DNA of 27,020 nt from Pseudomonadota bacterium (GCA_021797365.1 JAJZZU010000005.1:1-27020), one strand, 5' to 3'; numbered from the stretch's first letter, positions 1 to 9,411 are shown. A program made the numbers and translations. Notes: generated by a model not told the origin, from the letters alone.

Positions 1-62
1 GCCCCTGGGGGCTGTCCGGGACGGGGCGTCGGGCGATTCATACGGAGAAGGAGGCTGACATC

Positions 63-764
63 ATGACTATCCTACACGCGGCGCTCGCGCCCCTGCCGGC
101 GATCGTCTGGCAGTGGCAGCGGTGGCTACCGCCTATTCTTATTGCGCTCGCTATTCTTGGCGGCGGGTGGTGGGCGGCCCGCTTTCTGCGGTTCGTCGCC
201 ACGAAGACGCTGCGCGCCATAAATTTTCATATTGTGACGGAGCGCGCCGGACTCGACGGATTGTTGGCGGCAGGCGGCGCCGGGACCGACACTACCGGTA
301 TCATGGGGATGCTGGTGGCGGCGCTTGCGATCCTGATCGCCATCGTATGGGCCCTCGATATCGTCGGCCTGTCGGCGGGCGCGGCCGTGACCACGCGCAT
401 CGCGCTCTATATCCCACGCCTTATGGTCGCGCTCCTGATGCTCACGGCCGGTTTGTACTTCGCGCGCTTCGTGGCGCAATCGGTGACGTTGTACGGAAAT
501 GAACTGGGGCTTGCCGATACCCCGCTCCTTGGGCGGCTGATGCGCTCGATCGTGATCGCATTTGTGATACTCATGGTATTGGGCGAGTTACATATAGGCC
601 AGAGGCTCATACGTGACTCGTTTCTCATCCTGCTTGGTGGAGTGACGCTTGCGGCAGCCCTCGCCTTTGGTCTTGGAGGCCGACGTTGGGCGGCGCATGT
701 CCTGGAGCGCGATTGGCCGCGCGAGCGCCAACAGGGTATCGGCGAAGGGCTGGATCGACGGTGA
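63..764 (+). CDS. Mechanosensitive-channel-like TM-helix membrane protein
   Basis: A 233-residue inner-membrane protein with about five hydrophobic segments, at roughly residues 22-45, 80-103, 112-137, 158-177 and 185-205. The last segment carries the LGGVTLAAALAFGLGG motif, the glycine/alanine-rich pore-lining type seen in conserved TM-helix proteins (PF05552) related to MscS and CmpX. No MscS beta domain follows: the protein stops about 28 residues later with a charged tail, so it is a short stand-alone TM-helix protein rather than a full MscS channel. A strong ribosome site, GGAGAAGGAGG, lies just before the ATG. Its stop falls 10 bases before the glgX start, so it is probably co-transcribed with the glucan and trehalose genes, which fits a role in osmotic response. 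Channel activity is inferred, not shown. Confidence 0.75.
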   Translation: MTILHAALAPLPAIVWQWQRWLPPILIALAILGGGWWAARFLRFVATKTLRAINFHIVTERAGLDGLLAAGGAGTDTTGIMGMLVAALAILIAIVWALDIVGLSAGAAVTTRIALYIPRLMVALLMLTAGLYFARFVAQSVTLYGNELGLADTPLLGRLMRSIVIAFVILMVLGELHIGQRLIRDSFLILLGGVTLAAALAFGLGGRRWAAHVLERDWPRERQQGIGEGLDRR

Positions 765-774
765 GGGTGGGGCG

Positions 775-2955
775 ATGAGTGAAGAACGTCGGACCACCGG
801 ACCACGGGCTGCAGGCCGTTATGCGGTTTGGCCTGGACGGCCCTATCCTTTGGGCGCCACCTGGGATGGCGAAGGCGTCAACTTCGCACTGTTTTCCGAA
901 CATGCCGAAGCGGTGGAACTGTGCTTGTTCACCGCGGACGGGCGTCACGAGACCGCGCGCATCCCGGTGCGCTGGCAGACCGATCAGGTGTGGCACTGCT
1001 ACCTGCCGGAGGCGCGGCCGGGTTGGCTCTATGGATACCGGGTCTATGGGCCCTACGACCCGCGCCATGGCCATCGCTTCAATGGCCATAAGCTGCTTCT
1101 CGACCCGTATGCCAAGGCCATTGCCGGCGAGTTGCGCTGGAGCAATGCGCATTTTGCCTACCGTGTCGGCCACAAGCTCGAGGACCTGTCGTTCGATCGT
1201 GCCAACAACGCGCCATTCATGCCCAAGGCGCGCGTCGTGGAATCCGCATTCAGCTGGGGCGACGACCGGCTTTTGCGCACGTCCTGGCATGACACCATCA
1301 TCTATGAGCTGCACGTCAAGGGCTTCACCTGGCTGCACCCGCTCATACCCCCGGACTTGCGCGGCACCTATGCTGGCCTCGGATCGGCGCGCGTCATCGA
1401 ATACCTGAAGTCGCTTGGCATCACCGCCGTCGAGCTCATGCCGGTGCACGCCTTCATAGACGATCGTCATCTGGTCGAGCGCGGGCTGCGCAACTACTGG
1501 GGCTACAATTCGATCGGGTTCTTTGCACCCGATGCGCGTTATTCGGCGAGCGGCCAGATATCCGAGTTCAAGACGATGGTGAAGGCGTTTCATTCAAACG
1601 GGATAGAGGTCATTCTCGATGTCGTATACAACCATACGGCCGAGGGCAACCACATGGGCCCGACGCTGTCGTTCAGGGGCATAGACAACCTCTCCTATTA
1701 CCGCCTGTCGTCCGAGGACGCACGTTATTACATGGACTTCACGGGCTGTGGCAACACGCTGAACATGCTCCATCCGCGTGTCTTGCAGCTCATCATGGAC
1801 TCACTGCGTTATTGGGTCCTGGAGATGCATGTCGATGGTTTTCGCTTCGATCTCGCCTCGACCTTGGCGCGCGAGCTGCACGACGTGAACCGGTTGTCGG
1901 CGTTTTTCGATATCATCCACCAGGATCCGGTGCTCTCGCAGGTCAAGCTCATCGCAGAGCCTTGGGACCTCGGCGAAGGCGGTTACCAGGTCGGCAACTT
2001 TCCGGTGGGCTGGACCGAATGGAACGGCAAGTACCGCGACGTGGTGCGCGCCTACTGGAAGGGGGAGGGCGGGGTCATCGGCGAGCTCGCCTACAGGCTG
2101 ACGGGTTCAAGTGATCTCTATGGGCACGGCGGCCGCAATCCCTACGCCTCGATCAATTTTGTGACCGCGCACGACGGCTTCACGCTCGAGGATCTGGTGA
2201 GCTACAACGATAAGCACAACGAGGCCAATGGCGAGGACAATCGTGACGGTACCGACACCAACCTGTCATGGAATTGTGGGGTCGAAGGACCTACGGACGA
2301 CCCTGCCATACGCGCCCTGCGCGCGCGTCAGAAGCGCAACATGATTGCAACCCTGCTACTGTCGCAGGGGGTCCCGATGATCCTTGCCGGCGATGAGATC
2401 GGGCGCACGCAACGCGGCAACAACAACGCCTATTGCCATGACGACCCGATCAATTGGGTGAACTGGGAGCTGACGCCGGAGGACCACGATTTCTTGCGGT
2501 TCGTCCAGCATGTGATCCGCATCAAGCAAAACCACAAGGTATTCCGCCGGCGTTCGTTTTTTCAGGGCCGGCGCATCCACGGTAGCGATATCAAGGACAT
2601 CACCTGGTTGAAGCCTGACGCGACCGAGATGAACGATGAGGAATGGCGCCAGAGCTTTGCCCGTTGTCTCGGGTTGTTCCTGGCCGGCGAGGGACTGGAG
2701 GAGTTCGACGACCGGGGGCGCATGATAGGGGATGTCGATTTCCTGTGGTTGTTGAATGCGCATCATGAGGAGATCCCGTTTGCGCTGCCCCCCTATAGGA
2801 CCCAGGGGTGGCAGGTGGATATCGATACCAGTTACAGCGTCCCGGCGCGTGCCACGGGGGCGGTGATCACAAGCGGTGTCTATCCCCTGCAAGGGCGCTC
2901 GCTTGTGCTGTTGCGCGAAGCGACCCCGGATCGGCGCATGGGGCTTGGACCCTGA
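775..2955 (+). CDS. glgX: Glycogen debranching enzyme GlgX
   Basis: A 726-residue GH13 enzyme that hydrolyses alpha-1,6 branch links in glycogen or limit dextrin and releases maltooligosaccharides in the cytoplasm. An N-terminal CBM48-like domain (about residues 15-110, starting near YPLGATWDGEGVNFALFSE) precedes the (beta/alpha)8 barrel. The barrel shows DVVYNHTAEGN, nucleophile Asp359 in DGFRFDLAS, acid/base Glu395 in IAEPWDLGEGG, and Asp467 in TAHDGFTLEDL. The YNDKHNEANGE and DGTDTNLSWNCGVEG stretches are characteristic of GlgX/TreX rather than branching enzyme. The open frame extends upstream to 649, but that would run deep into the previous gene; ATG 775 has a GAGGGTGGGG ribosome site and gives the normal family length. 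It is followed by treZ after 32 bases, so its products probably feed TreY and TreZ. Confidence 0.95.
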   Translation: MSEERRTTGPRAAGRYAVWPGRPYPLGATWDGEGVNFALFSEHAEAVELCLFTADGRHETARIPVRWQTDQVWHCYLPEARPGWLYGYRVYGPYDPRHGHRFNGHKLLLDPYAKAIAGELRWSNAHFAYRVGHKLEDLSFDRANNAPFMPKARVVESAFSWGDDRLLRTSWHDTIIYELHVKGFTWLHPLIPPDLRGTYAGLGSARVIEYLKSLGITAVELMPVHAFIDDRHLVERGLRNYWGYNSIGFFAPDARYSASGQISEFKTMVKAFHSNGIEVILDVVYNHTAEGNHMGPTLSFRGIDNLSYYRLSSEDARYYMDFTGCGNTLNMLHPRVLQLIMDSLRYWVLEMHVDGFRFDLASTLARELHDVNRLSAFFDIIHQDPVLSQVKLIAEPWDLGEGGYQVGNFPVGWTEWNGKYRDVVRAYWKGEGGVIGELAYRLTGSSDLYGHGGRNPYASINFVTAHDGFTLEDLVSYNDKHNEANGEDNRDGTDTNLSWNCGVEGPTDDPAIRALRARQKRNMIATLLLSQGVPMILAGDEIGRTQRGNNNAYCHDDPINWVNWELTPEDHDFLRFVQHVIRIKQNHKVFRRRSFFQGRRIHGSDIKDITWLKPDATEMNDEEWRQSFARCLGLFLAGEGLEEFDDRGRMIGDVDFLWLLNAHHEEIPFALPPYRTQGWQVDIDTSYSVPARATGAVITSGVYPLQGRSLVLLREATPDRRMGLGP

Positions 2956-2987
2956 GTGGCAATGGCAGCATTCGTGCGGGAGGCGTC

Positions 2988-4862
2988 ATGACGATTCACA
3001 AGGACACGCGCATTCCGGGGGTGGCAAGGCGTCACGAACCCCTGGGCTTCGGGGCCGAGTGTGTCGAGGGTGGGGTACGGTTCCGGTTGTGGGCCCCGGC
3101 GGCGCGCCAGGTCGACGTGGTGCTGGAGGATGAGGGCGTGGTGGTCCCCATGGACGCCTTGGAGGGCGGCTGGTTTCAGGTCACGAGCGGGCAGGCACGC
3201 CCGGGAAGCCTGTATCGTTACCGCATCGATGGCGACCTGCAGGTCCCGGACCCGGCATCGCGCTTTCAGCCGCGCGATGTGCATGGCCCAAGCGAGGTGG
3301 TGGATGCGCACGCCTTTGCGTGGGGCGATGAGGGGTGGCGCGGGCGCCCGTGGGGCGAGGCGGTGGTCTACGAGCTTCATGTCGGCACCTTCAGTCCCGA
3401 AGGGACGTTTGCAGGCGCCATGGCGCTCCTGCCGCGACTGGCCGCGCTTGGGGTGACGGCCATAGAGCTCATGCCGCTCGGCGATTTCCCAGGGCGCGCC
3501 AACTGGGGCTATGACGGCGTGTTGCCGTTTGCCCCCGACAGCCGTTATGGTCGCCCCGAGGACCTGAAGGCCCTGATCGCCGCCGCCCACGGTCTTGGGC
3601 TCATGGTGTTCGTCGATGTCGTTTATAACCACTTCGGCCCGGACGGAAACTATCTCGGCGTCTATGCCCCCGAGTTTTTTACCTCGCGTCATCGTACGCC
3701 GTGGGGCGATGCCATAAACTTCGATGGACCGGGCAGCGCCGCGGTGCGTGCCTACTTTACCGCCAACGCGCGCTACTGGCTTCACGAATACCATTGCGAC
3801 GGTCTGCGTTTCGATGCCGTGCATGCCATCGTCGACGATTCGCCGCAATCGATATTAACCGCCATCGCCGAGGCCGTGGCACCGCTGCGGGCGCACGGGC
3901 GCCACATCCATCTGGTTTTGGAGAACGAGAACAACGAGGCGGGCCATCTCAATGGTAGCGACGGTCCCCAGGGATTCACCGCGCAATGGAACGATGATAT
4001 TCACCACGTCCTGCATGTACTTTTGACAGGCGAGGGTGACGGCTATTATGCGGATTACACGGATGACCCGGCCGGCCGGCTCGGCCGCTGCCTGACCGAG
4101 GGCTTCGCCTACCAGGGCGAGTGGTCGGCGGTCCGTCAAGGGGTGCGCGGCGAATCGACGCGCGGACTGTCGCCGGCGGCGTTCGTGGGATTTCTGCAAA
4201 ATCATGACCAGATCGGAAACCGCGCCTTCGGGGAGCGCATAACGGCGCTCGCGTCACCCGCGGCGGTGCGCGCGGCCACTGCCGTGCTCCTGCTCGCGCC
4301 CTCGCCACCCTTGCTGTTCATGGGTCAGGAGTTTGCCTGCAGCCGGCCGTTTCTGTTTTTTTGTGACTTCGGGCCTGAACTCGCTTGCGCCGTGACCGAA
4401 GGACGGCGCCGGGAATTCGCGCGTTTCCCGGAGTTTGCCGACGAATCGCGTCGCGCCCATATCCCGGATCCCAACGACCCCGCAACATTGATGAGGAGCC
4501 GGCTCGACTGGACCGAGGCGGAGCGCTCGCCGGGCCGGGATTGGCTCACGTTCCATCGTGATCTGCTCGCAACCCGTGCGCGCCATGTCGGCGCACGGCT
4601 GGCCGTAGGCGAGGTGCGCGCTTTGGGCTTTAATCGCTTCGGCGCGCGCGGCCTGACCGTGGACTGGCGTTTTGCCGACGGCGCGCAACTGCATCTTGCC
4701 GCGAATCTGGGGGACGCGGAGGCGGTCGTGTCGGATCGCGTGAGTCCGGCGCCCGTGACCCTCTATGAGACGTGCGCGCCGGCCGGAGGGCGGCTCGGTC
4801 CCTGGGAGGTCCGCTGGGGCCTATGGCCGGTTGCGGCCGACACGGCGGCAGGCGGTCCGTGA
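2988..4862 (+). CDS. treZ: Malto-oligosyltrehalose trehalohydrolase TreZ
   Basis: A 624-residue GH13 enzyme that cuts trehalose from the end of maltooligosyl-trehalose, the second step of the TreY/TreZ pathway. An N-terminal beta domain (RFRLWAPAARQVDVVLEDE, about residues 31-49) is followed by VVYELHVGTFSPEGTF, DVVYNHFGPDGNY (about 210-222), the nucleophile Asp276 in DGLRFDAVHAI, LENENNEAG near 311-319 where the acid residue lies, and FLQNHDQIGNRAFGER. The NHFGPDGNYL and LENENN signatures separate TreZ from the branching enzyme GlgB. The frame is open back to 2808, inside glgX, but ATG 2988 has a GGGAGG ribosome site and a standard N-terminus. Its stop overlaps the proposed GTG start of treY, indicating translational coupling. 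Confidence 0.95.
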   Translation: MTIHKDTRIPGVARRHEPLGFGAECVEGGVRFRLWAPAARQVDVVLEDEGVVVPMDALEGGWFQVTSGQARPGSLYRYRIDGDLQVPDPASRFQPRDVHGPSEVVDAHAFAWGDEGWRGRPWGEAVVYELHVGTFSPEGTFAGAMALLPRLAALGVTAIELMPLGDFPGRANWGYDGVLPFAPDSRYGRPEDLKALIAAAHGLGLMVFVDVVYNHFGPDGNYLGVYAPEFFTSRHRTPWGDAINFDGPGSAAVRAYFTANARYWLHEYHCDGLRFDAVHAIVDDSPQSILTAIAEAVAPLRAHGRHIHLVLENENNEAGHLNGSDGPQGFTAQWNDDIHHVLHVLLTGEGDGYYADYTDDPAGRLGRCLTEGFAYQGEWSAVRQGVRGESTRGLSPAAFVGFLQNHDQIGNRAFGERITALASPAAVRAATAVLLLAPSPPLLFMGQEFACSRPFLFFCDFGPELACAVTEGRRREFARFPEFADESRRAHIPDPNDPATLMRSRLDWTEAERSPGRDWLTFHRDLLATRARHVGARLAVGEVRALGFNRFGARGLTVDWRFADGAQLHLAANLGDAEAVVSDRVSPAPVTLYETCAPAGGRLGPWEVRWGLWPVAADTAAGGP

Positions 4863-7837
4863 GCCGGCGTCCGAGTGCATGGCGCGCGGCATCGCCGGCC
4901 CCTGGGCAGGCGCATCACGGGTACCCCGTGCGCGCCACTTACCGCTGGCAGTTTCACAAAGGCTTTGGTTTTCGCGATGCCATACGACTTGTCCCGTATC
5001 TGGCCGAACTCGGTATCAGCCATTGTTACGCCTCACCGTATCTCAAGGCCCACGCCGGCAGCAATCATGGCTACGATATCGTCGACCATACACACATCAA
5101 TCCCGAGGTCGGCACCGAGACCGAACGCCAAGCCTTCGTGCGCGCACTCAATGCCCACGGGCTCTACCAGATCCTCGATGTCGTCCCAAACCATATGCGT
5201 GTCGACGATCCGGAAAACCGCTTGTGGTGGGACGTACTGGCGCTCGGGAGGCGGTCCCGGTTCGCGCATTATTTCGATATCGATTGGGTGACGCCCGAGC
5301 GGCCCTACGAGGACAAGATCGTCATCCCGATCCTCGGCGGACCTTATGGCGAGGTGCTGGAGGCCGGCGCCATCGTCCTCGATTTCGATGCCGGTCACGG
5401 CGGGCTCGTCGTGCGCTATTACGATCACCTGCTGCCGCTTAGCCCCGGATCCTATCCGCAGCTTCTGGCAGAGGTTGCGCAATCTGTCGAAGGCTTGGGC
5501 CCTGGCGACGAGGCCATCGGGCAGGAGATATCGAATCTCATCGCGCTTTTCGAGCGCGTCTCGAGTCAGATCACAGACGGCGCGGTAGCCGCCGAGTCGG
5601 TCGGCCTTGTCACAGAGGGCGTGAGTCGCATGGCTGCGTGGGTGGCTGGGCATGCGCGCTGCGCCGAGGCCTTGAAGGCGGTACTGGCGCGCTATAATGG
5701 GGATGAGGGCGCGGGCACGCACCGCTACGACGCCCTGCATGCGCTTTTGGAACAGCAGGCCTACCGGCTGGCGTTCTGGCGCGTCGCCGGGTACGAGATC
5801 AACTACCGGCGCTTCTTTGATATCAACGAACTCGCCGCGCTGCGCATGGAAGACCCCGAGGTGTTTGCGGCAACGCACGAACTGATCGGCCGCTGGATTG
5901 CCGCCGGTGATGTGACCGGACTTAGGATCGATCACCCTGACGGGCTGCGCGATCCGCGCGACTATTGCGCGAGGCTTCAGGACTGGGCACGGGATCGGCG
6001 GCAGGCCAAAGGGGCGGTTGCCGCGACCGACCCCGGGCCTTTGTATGTAGTGGTAGAGAAGATCCTGGGGGCCGATGAATCGTTGCCCAGGGATTGGCCG
6101 GTCCATGGCACAACCGGCTACGATTTCACGCGCCTTGTGAACGGCGTGCTCGTGGACGCCGATGGGGAGACGGGCATCGATGCGGCCTACGAGGCGTTCG
6201 TGGGTGGCCATGACCACTACGTAAACCTGCTCTATGAGTGCAAGGCACTCATTATGCACACCATTCTCGGCAGCGAGATCTATACCTTGGGGATTGCGCT
6301 CGATCGCATCGCCGAGCGTGACCGGCGGACACGGGATCTTACGCTATCGGCGCAAAGAACCGCGCTCTTTGAGATCGTGGCGTGCCTGCCCGTGTACCGT
6401 ACCTATGTGACTGCAGACGGTGTGAGTGCCGCGGATCGTGCCGTGATCGACGCAGCATGCGCGCAGGCCAAGGAGCGTAATGCGCTCGTGGAGCCGGCGG
6501 CGGTCGATTTCATTCATGACCTGTTGCTGCTCGAAGGTCTGGACGCGCGCCCCGCCGAGGAGCGTGGCGAGATCCTGGAGTTCGTGGGGGCGTTTCAGCA
6601 GTACACAGGTCCGGTCATGGCCAAGGGCCTCGAGGACACGCTCTTCTACCGCTATAACCGCATGGTGTCGCTAAACGAGGTGGGAGGCGACCCGTCGCGT
6701 TTCGCGGTGTCGTGCGCGGACTTCCATGAGGCCAACATCGAGCGCCTGCGTGATCATCCCGGGACACTGCTCGCGACCTCCACCCATGACAGTAAACGCA
6801 GCGAGGACGTACGCGCGCGGTTGCATGTCCTGTCCGAGATCCCGGAGGCGTGGGGCAAGCGTGGGCAGTGGCTGAAGGCGCGACACATGGCCTTCAAGGG
6901 CTTAGATGGGACGGCGCCGTCATGGCGCGATGAATATCTCTTTTATCAGACCCTGATCGGTATCTGGCCCCTTACCCCCGGTCCTGAGGCATGGGCCGAT
7001 ATGCGCGGGCGCCTCAAGGATTATGTGTTGAAGGCCGCGCGCGAGGCCAAGGCCGAGACGAGCTGGGTCAAGCCCGCCCCCGAGTACGAGGGCGCCGTGG
7101 CGGCGTTCGTAGACGCCGTCACCGACCCTGTGACAAACGGCGAGACACTCACCGCGCTCGCGGCCTTCATCGCCCCGATCGCGCGCACCGGGCTATGGAC
7201 GGCACTAAGTCAGGTGGCGCTGAAACTCACCGTGCCCGGGGTCCCGGACTTCTATCAGGGGACCGAGTTGTGGGATTTTCATCTCGTAGACCCTGACAAT
7301 AGGGGCCCGGTGGACTACGAGTGCCGTGCCCATATACTGGCCGAGGTCGCGCGCTTCGATGACGAGGATGCCGCCGGACGCGCGGCTTTGCTGGCCGCGT
7401 GGCTTGCGCACCCCGAGGACGGGCGTGCCAAGATGCACCTGACCCGCCGCCTTTTACATTTGCGGCGCGCCTATCCCCGGCTGTTTGCCGAGGGGCACTA
7501 CGAGCCCCTGCAGGTCGAGGGGCCCTATGCCCGGCATATCGTGGGTTTTGTCCGCCACAACGAAGAGGCGGCCATGCTCGTGGTCGTGCCCCGCCATTAC
7601 TGGGCACTTACCGAGGGCGGCCTGCGCCTGCCGCTGGGACGCGCGGTCTGGGACGCGACACGCATCCTGCGACCCGCAGACCTTGCGCCGTCGTCATGGC
7701 GCGATGTCTTGACGGGCGAGATCGTGACGTCATCCATGACCGACAGCGGTTCTTGGGAGATCGCCGCGATCGTGGCGCGCTTCCCCATTGCGGTCCTGAT
7801 CGCGCCTACGGACGGGCGGGACGACGCCCGCGGATGA
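4859..7837 (+). CDS. treY: Malto-oligosyltrehalose synthase TreY
   Basis: A large GH13 enzyme (about 992 residues) that isomerises the reducing end of maltooligosaccharides to an alpha,alpha-1,1 link, providing the TreZ substrate. The catalytic region begins at RATYRWQFHKGFGFRDA. Visible motifs are DVVPNHMRVDD, nucleophile Asp358 in GLRIDHPDGLRDP, Glu400 in YVVVEKILGADE, Asp644 in TSTHDSKRSEDVRARL, and near the end VPGVPDFYQGTELWDF, all diagnostic of TreY. The start is uncertain. GTG 4859 overlaps the treZ stop as GTGA with an AGGCGG site upstream and is preferred; ATG 4823 and GTG 4928 (just before RATYRW) are alternatives. At about 970-990 residues it belongs to the long form of the family. 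The trehalose product is a compatible solute. Confidence 0.93.
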   Translation: MSRRPSAWRAASPAPGQAHHGYPVRATYRWQFHKGFGFRDAIRLVPYLAELGISHCYASPYLKAHAGSNHGYDIVDHTHINPEVGTETERQAFVRALNAHGLYQILDVVPNHMRVDDPENRLWWDVLALGRRSRFAHYFDIDWVTPERPYEDKIVIPILGGPYGEVLEAGAIVLDFDAGHGGLVVRYYDHLLPLSPGSYPQLLAEVAQSVEGLGPGDEAIGQEISNLIALFERVSSQITDGAVAAESVGLVTEGVSRMAAWVAGHARCAEALKAVLARYNGDEGAGTHRYDALHALLEQQAYRLAFWRVAGYEINYRRFFDINELAALRMEDPEVFAATHELIGRWIAAGDVTGLRIDHPDGLRDPRDYCARLQDWARDRRQAKGAVAATDPGPLYVVVEKILGADESLPRDWPVHGTTGYDFTRLVNGVLVDADGETGIDAAYEAFVGGHDHYVNLLYECKALIMHTILGSEIYTLGIALDRIAERDRRTRDLTLSAQRTALFEIVACLPVYRTYVTADGVSAADRAVIDAACAQAKERNALVEPAAVDFIHDLLLLEGLDARPAEERGEILEFVGAFQQYTGPVMAKGLEDTLFYRYNRMVSLNEVGGDPSRFAVSCADFHEANIERLRDHPGTLLATSTHDSKRSEDVRARLHVLSEIPEAWGKRGQWLKARHMAFKGLDGTAPSWRDEYLFYQTLIGIWPLTPGPEAWADMRGRLKDYVLKAAREAKAETSWVKPAPEYEGAVAAFVDAVTDPVTNGETLTALAAFIAPIARTGLWTALSQVALKLTVPGVPDFYQGTELWDFHLVDPDNRGPVDYECRAHILAEVARFDDEDAAGRAALLAAWLAHPEDGRAKMHLTRRLLHLRRAYPRLFAEGHYEPLQVEGPYARHIVGFVRHNEEAAMLVVVPRHYWALTEGGLRLPLGRAVWDATRILRPADLAPSSWRDVLTGEIVTSSMTDSGSWEIAAIVARFPIAVLIAPTDGRDDARG

Positions 7838-7840
7838 GTG

Positions 7841-7895
7841 TCGCGGGGCCTGGAGGCGGCCTGCGTGATACCCTAAGGCCCCGGAGTTCCCGCGA
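7841..7895 (+). terminator. Possible hairpins between treY and next gene
   Basis: Two mutually exclusive GC-rich stems can form here: CGGGGCCT (7844-7851) with AGGCCCCG (7876-7883), and TCGCGGG (7841-7847) with CCCGCGA (7889-7895). There is no T-run, so this may be a Rho-dependent end, an attenuator, or chance in GC-rich DNA. Confidence 0.3.
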
Positions 7896-7915
7896 CAATT
7901 GAGGTGGGGCGGTCA

Positions 7916-8470
7916 ATGGCCAAGCAATACGCGCATATCCCTGAACACTGGGCGCGCTTTATAACGGAACAGAAGATCTTCTTCGTGGCCACCGCCACGT
8001 GCGACTCGCGCGTCAATGTCTCGCCCAAGGGATTGGACAGCCTGCGCATCCTCGATCCCAATCGCGTGGCGTGGTTGAACCTCACAGGTAGCGGCAACGA
8101 GTCCGCGGCCCATGTCCAGAGCGATGCGCGCATGACGCTCATGTTCTGCGCCTTTAGCGGCGACCCCGTCATCCTGCGACTCTACGGTACCGCGCGCGCT
8201 GTCCACCATACCGACCCCGACTGGCCGGTACTTGCCGCGCTCTTTCCGCCGTTGCCCGGCGCCCGCCAGATCTTCGATGTCGCGATCGATCTCGTGCAGA
8301 CCTCGTGCGGCTTCGGGGTACCGTATTTCGACTTCGTCGGCGACCGGCCGGACCTGCGCATCTGGACCGAGAAGAAGGGCGAGGAGGGTGTGCGGCGGTA
8401 TTGGCACGAGCGCAACGCCGTCAGCCTAGATGGCATAGAGACCGGGATCGCCGACAAGAACCGCTCCTGA
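7916..8470 (+). CDS. Pyridoxamine 5'-phosphate oxidase-like (FMN split-barrel) protein
   Basis: A 184-residue cytoplasmic protein of the pyridoxamine-phosphate-oxidase-related split-barrel family. The N-terminal half shows the usual pattern: a helix (EHWARFITEQKIFFVATA), then RVNVSPKGLDSLRILD, VAWLNLTGSGNESAAHV, RMTLMFCAFSGDPVILRLYG, the strands that form the flavin-binding barrel in relatives. A conserved C-terminal part (LVQTSCGFGVPYFDF) is typical of a PNPOx-like subgroup of unknown substrate. The GTG at 7904 is in frame, but ATG 7916 has GAGGTGGGG at good spacing and starts like its relatives. It follows treY by 78 bases on the same strand, with possible hairpins between, so operon membership is uncertain. 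Flavin or F420 use cannot be decided here. Confidence 0.8.
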   Translation: MAKQYAHIPEHWARFITEQKIFFVATATCDSRVNVSPKGLDSLRILDPNRVAWLNLTGSGNESAAHVQSDARMTLMFCAFSGDPVILRLYGTARAVHHTDPDWPVLAALFPPLPGARQIFDVAIDLVQTSCGFGVPYFDFVGDRPDLRIWTEKKGEEGVRRYWHERNAVSLDGIETGIADKNRS

Positions 8471-8496
8471 TCGCCCCGGCCCTCGTAAGCCGCCGG

Positions 8497-8515
8497 CGCC
8501 CGGGTTTGCCGGGCG
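8497..8515 (+). terminator. Hairpin after the PNPOx-like gene
   Basis: A perfect 7-bp stem (CGCCCGG / CCGGGCG) with loop GTTTG starts 26 bases after the stop codon. Outer bases GCCGCC and GGCGGC can extend an alternative pairing. It lacks a clear T-run. Confidence 0.4.
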
Positions 8516-8575
8516 GCCATCATGATCTGGCGCGCGCCAAGTCCCGCCGGTCGGGGCGGGGAAGGATCCTGCGGG

Positions 8576-8824
8576 GACAAGGCGCTGAATGCTCTTCGCG
8601 CGATGCGCGAGGTGGCCGTCAACAACGAGAAAGATGGGGTGACCCATGCCTGCCCGTAAGCCCTTGCACAAGGTTATGACGGCTCGCCACCCTACAGGAC
8701 GGGGCTTCCGGCTCCACCGGCCGTTGTCGCCACGAATTGTGGCGGTCTCATAGCCTCCATGGGCAGAGACCGACGGTCCTGCGGCCTTGAGCTGCACCCT
8801 GATCGCGGATATTGGCCCCCACAC
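8576..8824 (-). pseudogene. Degenerate IS630-type transposase fragment
   Basis: On the minus strand the peptide GHPIFLVVDGHLAHRAKS (about 8588-8643) matches the DDE-domain strand of IS630-family transposases, in which the second catalytic Asp sits in a VVDGHPxHRAK context. The preceding stretch ITLCKGLRAGM also fits that family. No intact open reading frame surrounds it: the region before it reads only weakly in shifting frames, and the PPYSPxLNP motif expected afterwards is absent. This is therefore a truncated, decayed insertion-sequence remnant. Identification rests on one good motif. Confidence 0.5.
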
Positions 8825-9044
8825 GCGTCATTGGGGCGCGGATCCTCAAGGGTTCGATTGTAGCCATGCCCTGACCCGGGCCGGGTCCTGATAGACCGGG
8901 AACAGGGCCCAGGGCCTGTGCAGGGTGCTGACCGGCAAGCTGGGATGCGACGGTTCGACCCGTTCGATTCGTTCGCCACCGGTCCTGCCTGGGCGCTCGT
9001 GACCAAATTTGCCGTGCAAGCCCCGGTTTTGGCCGTGGGGGGAT

Positions 9045-9411
9045 TCAGAAGATGTTCTTCTCGACTGTCGGCCGTCTGATCTTCGCGCGCCGCGCCTCGC
9101 TGGGACGCGAGACCGTGTCCGGGACCGCGTCGGCAGCGACGGCATCGTTCTTGGGGGTCTTTGACGCAGGGTTTCACGAGTTGCGGGGCCATGAGCCTCA
9201 CCGTGTGTCCTGGCGCCGCGGGTTTTCGGGCCCCATACGTGGGCACGGCCACAGGCCTCCAGGGCGATGAGGCAAGGCTTATGGCTGGAGAAAGACGTGC
9301 GCCTTTGAAGGCGTTTGCATAGTTTTTGACAGCTGCCTTGCCGTGGGCCTTGACACCATGGATGGCAAAAACCGCCTTTACCAGACCCATTCCCATCGTT
9401 GCGATCTTCAT
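9045..9411 (-). pseudogene. Frameshifted IS110-family transposase N-terminal remnant
   Basis: Read on the minus strand from the ATG at 9411, the segment gives an IS110-like start (MKIATMGMGLVKAVFAIHG, then VKAHGKAAVKN), followed in a second frame by PCLIALEACGRAHVWG, back in the first frame by HTVRLMAPQLVKPCVKD, and in a third frame by KNDAVAADAVPDTVSRPS. These blocks appear in the correct order for the DEDD/RuvC-like N-terminal domain of IS110 transposases (DLAKxVFxVHG, CLIGMEACGxAHxWA, LMAPQxVKPYVK, KNDAADAEAI). At least three frame changes and loss of the first catalytic Asp (DLAK read as GLVK) show it is dead. The C-terminal domain is missing. Confidence 0.75.

Noticed and set aside
5033..6259. 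408-residue minus-strand open frame inside treY
   Set aside because: Antisense shadow of a well-supported gene in GC-rich DNA; no ribosome site or family motif.
8840..8870. tRNA-like T-arm sequence (GGGTTCGATTG)
   Set aside because: No matching acceptor, D-arm or anticodon stem can be formed around it.
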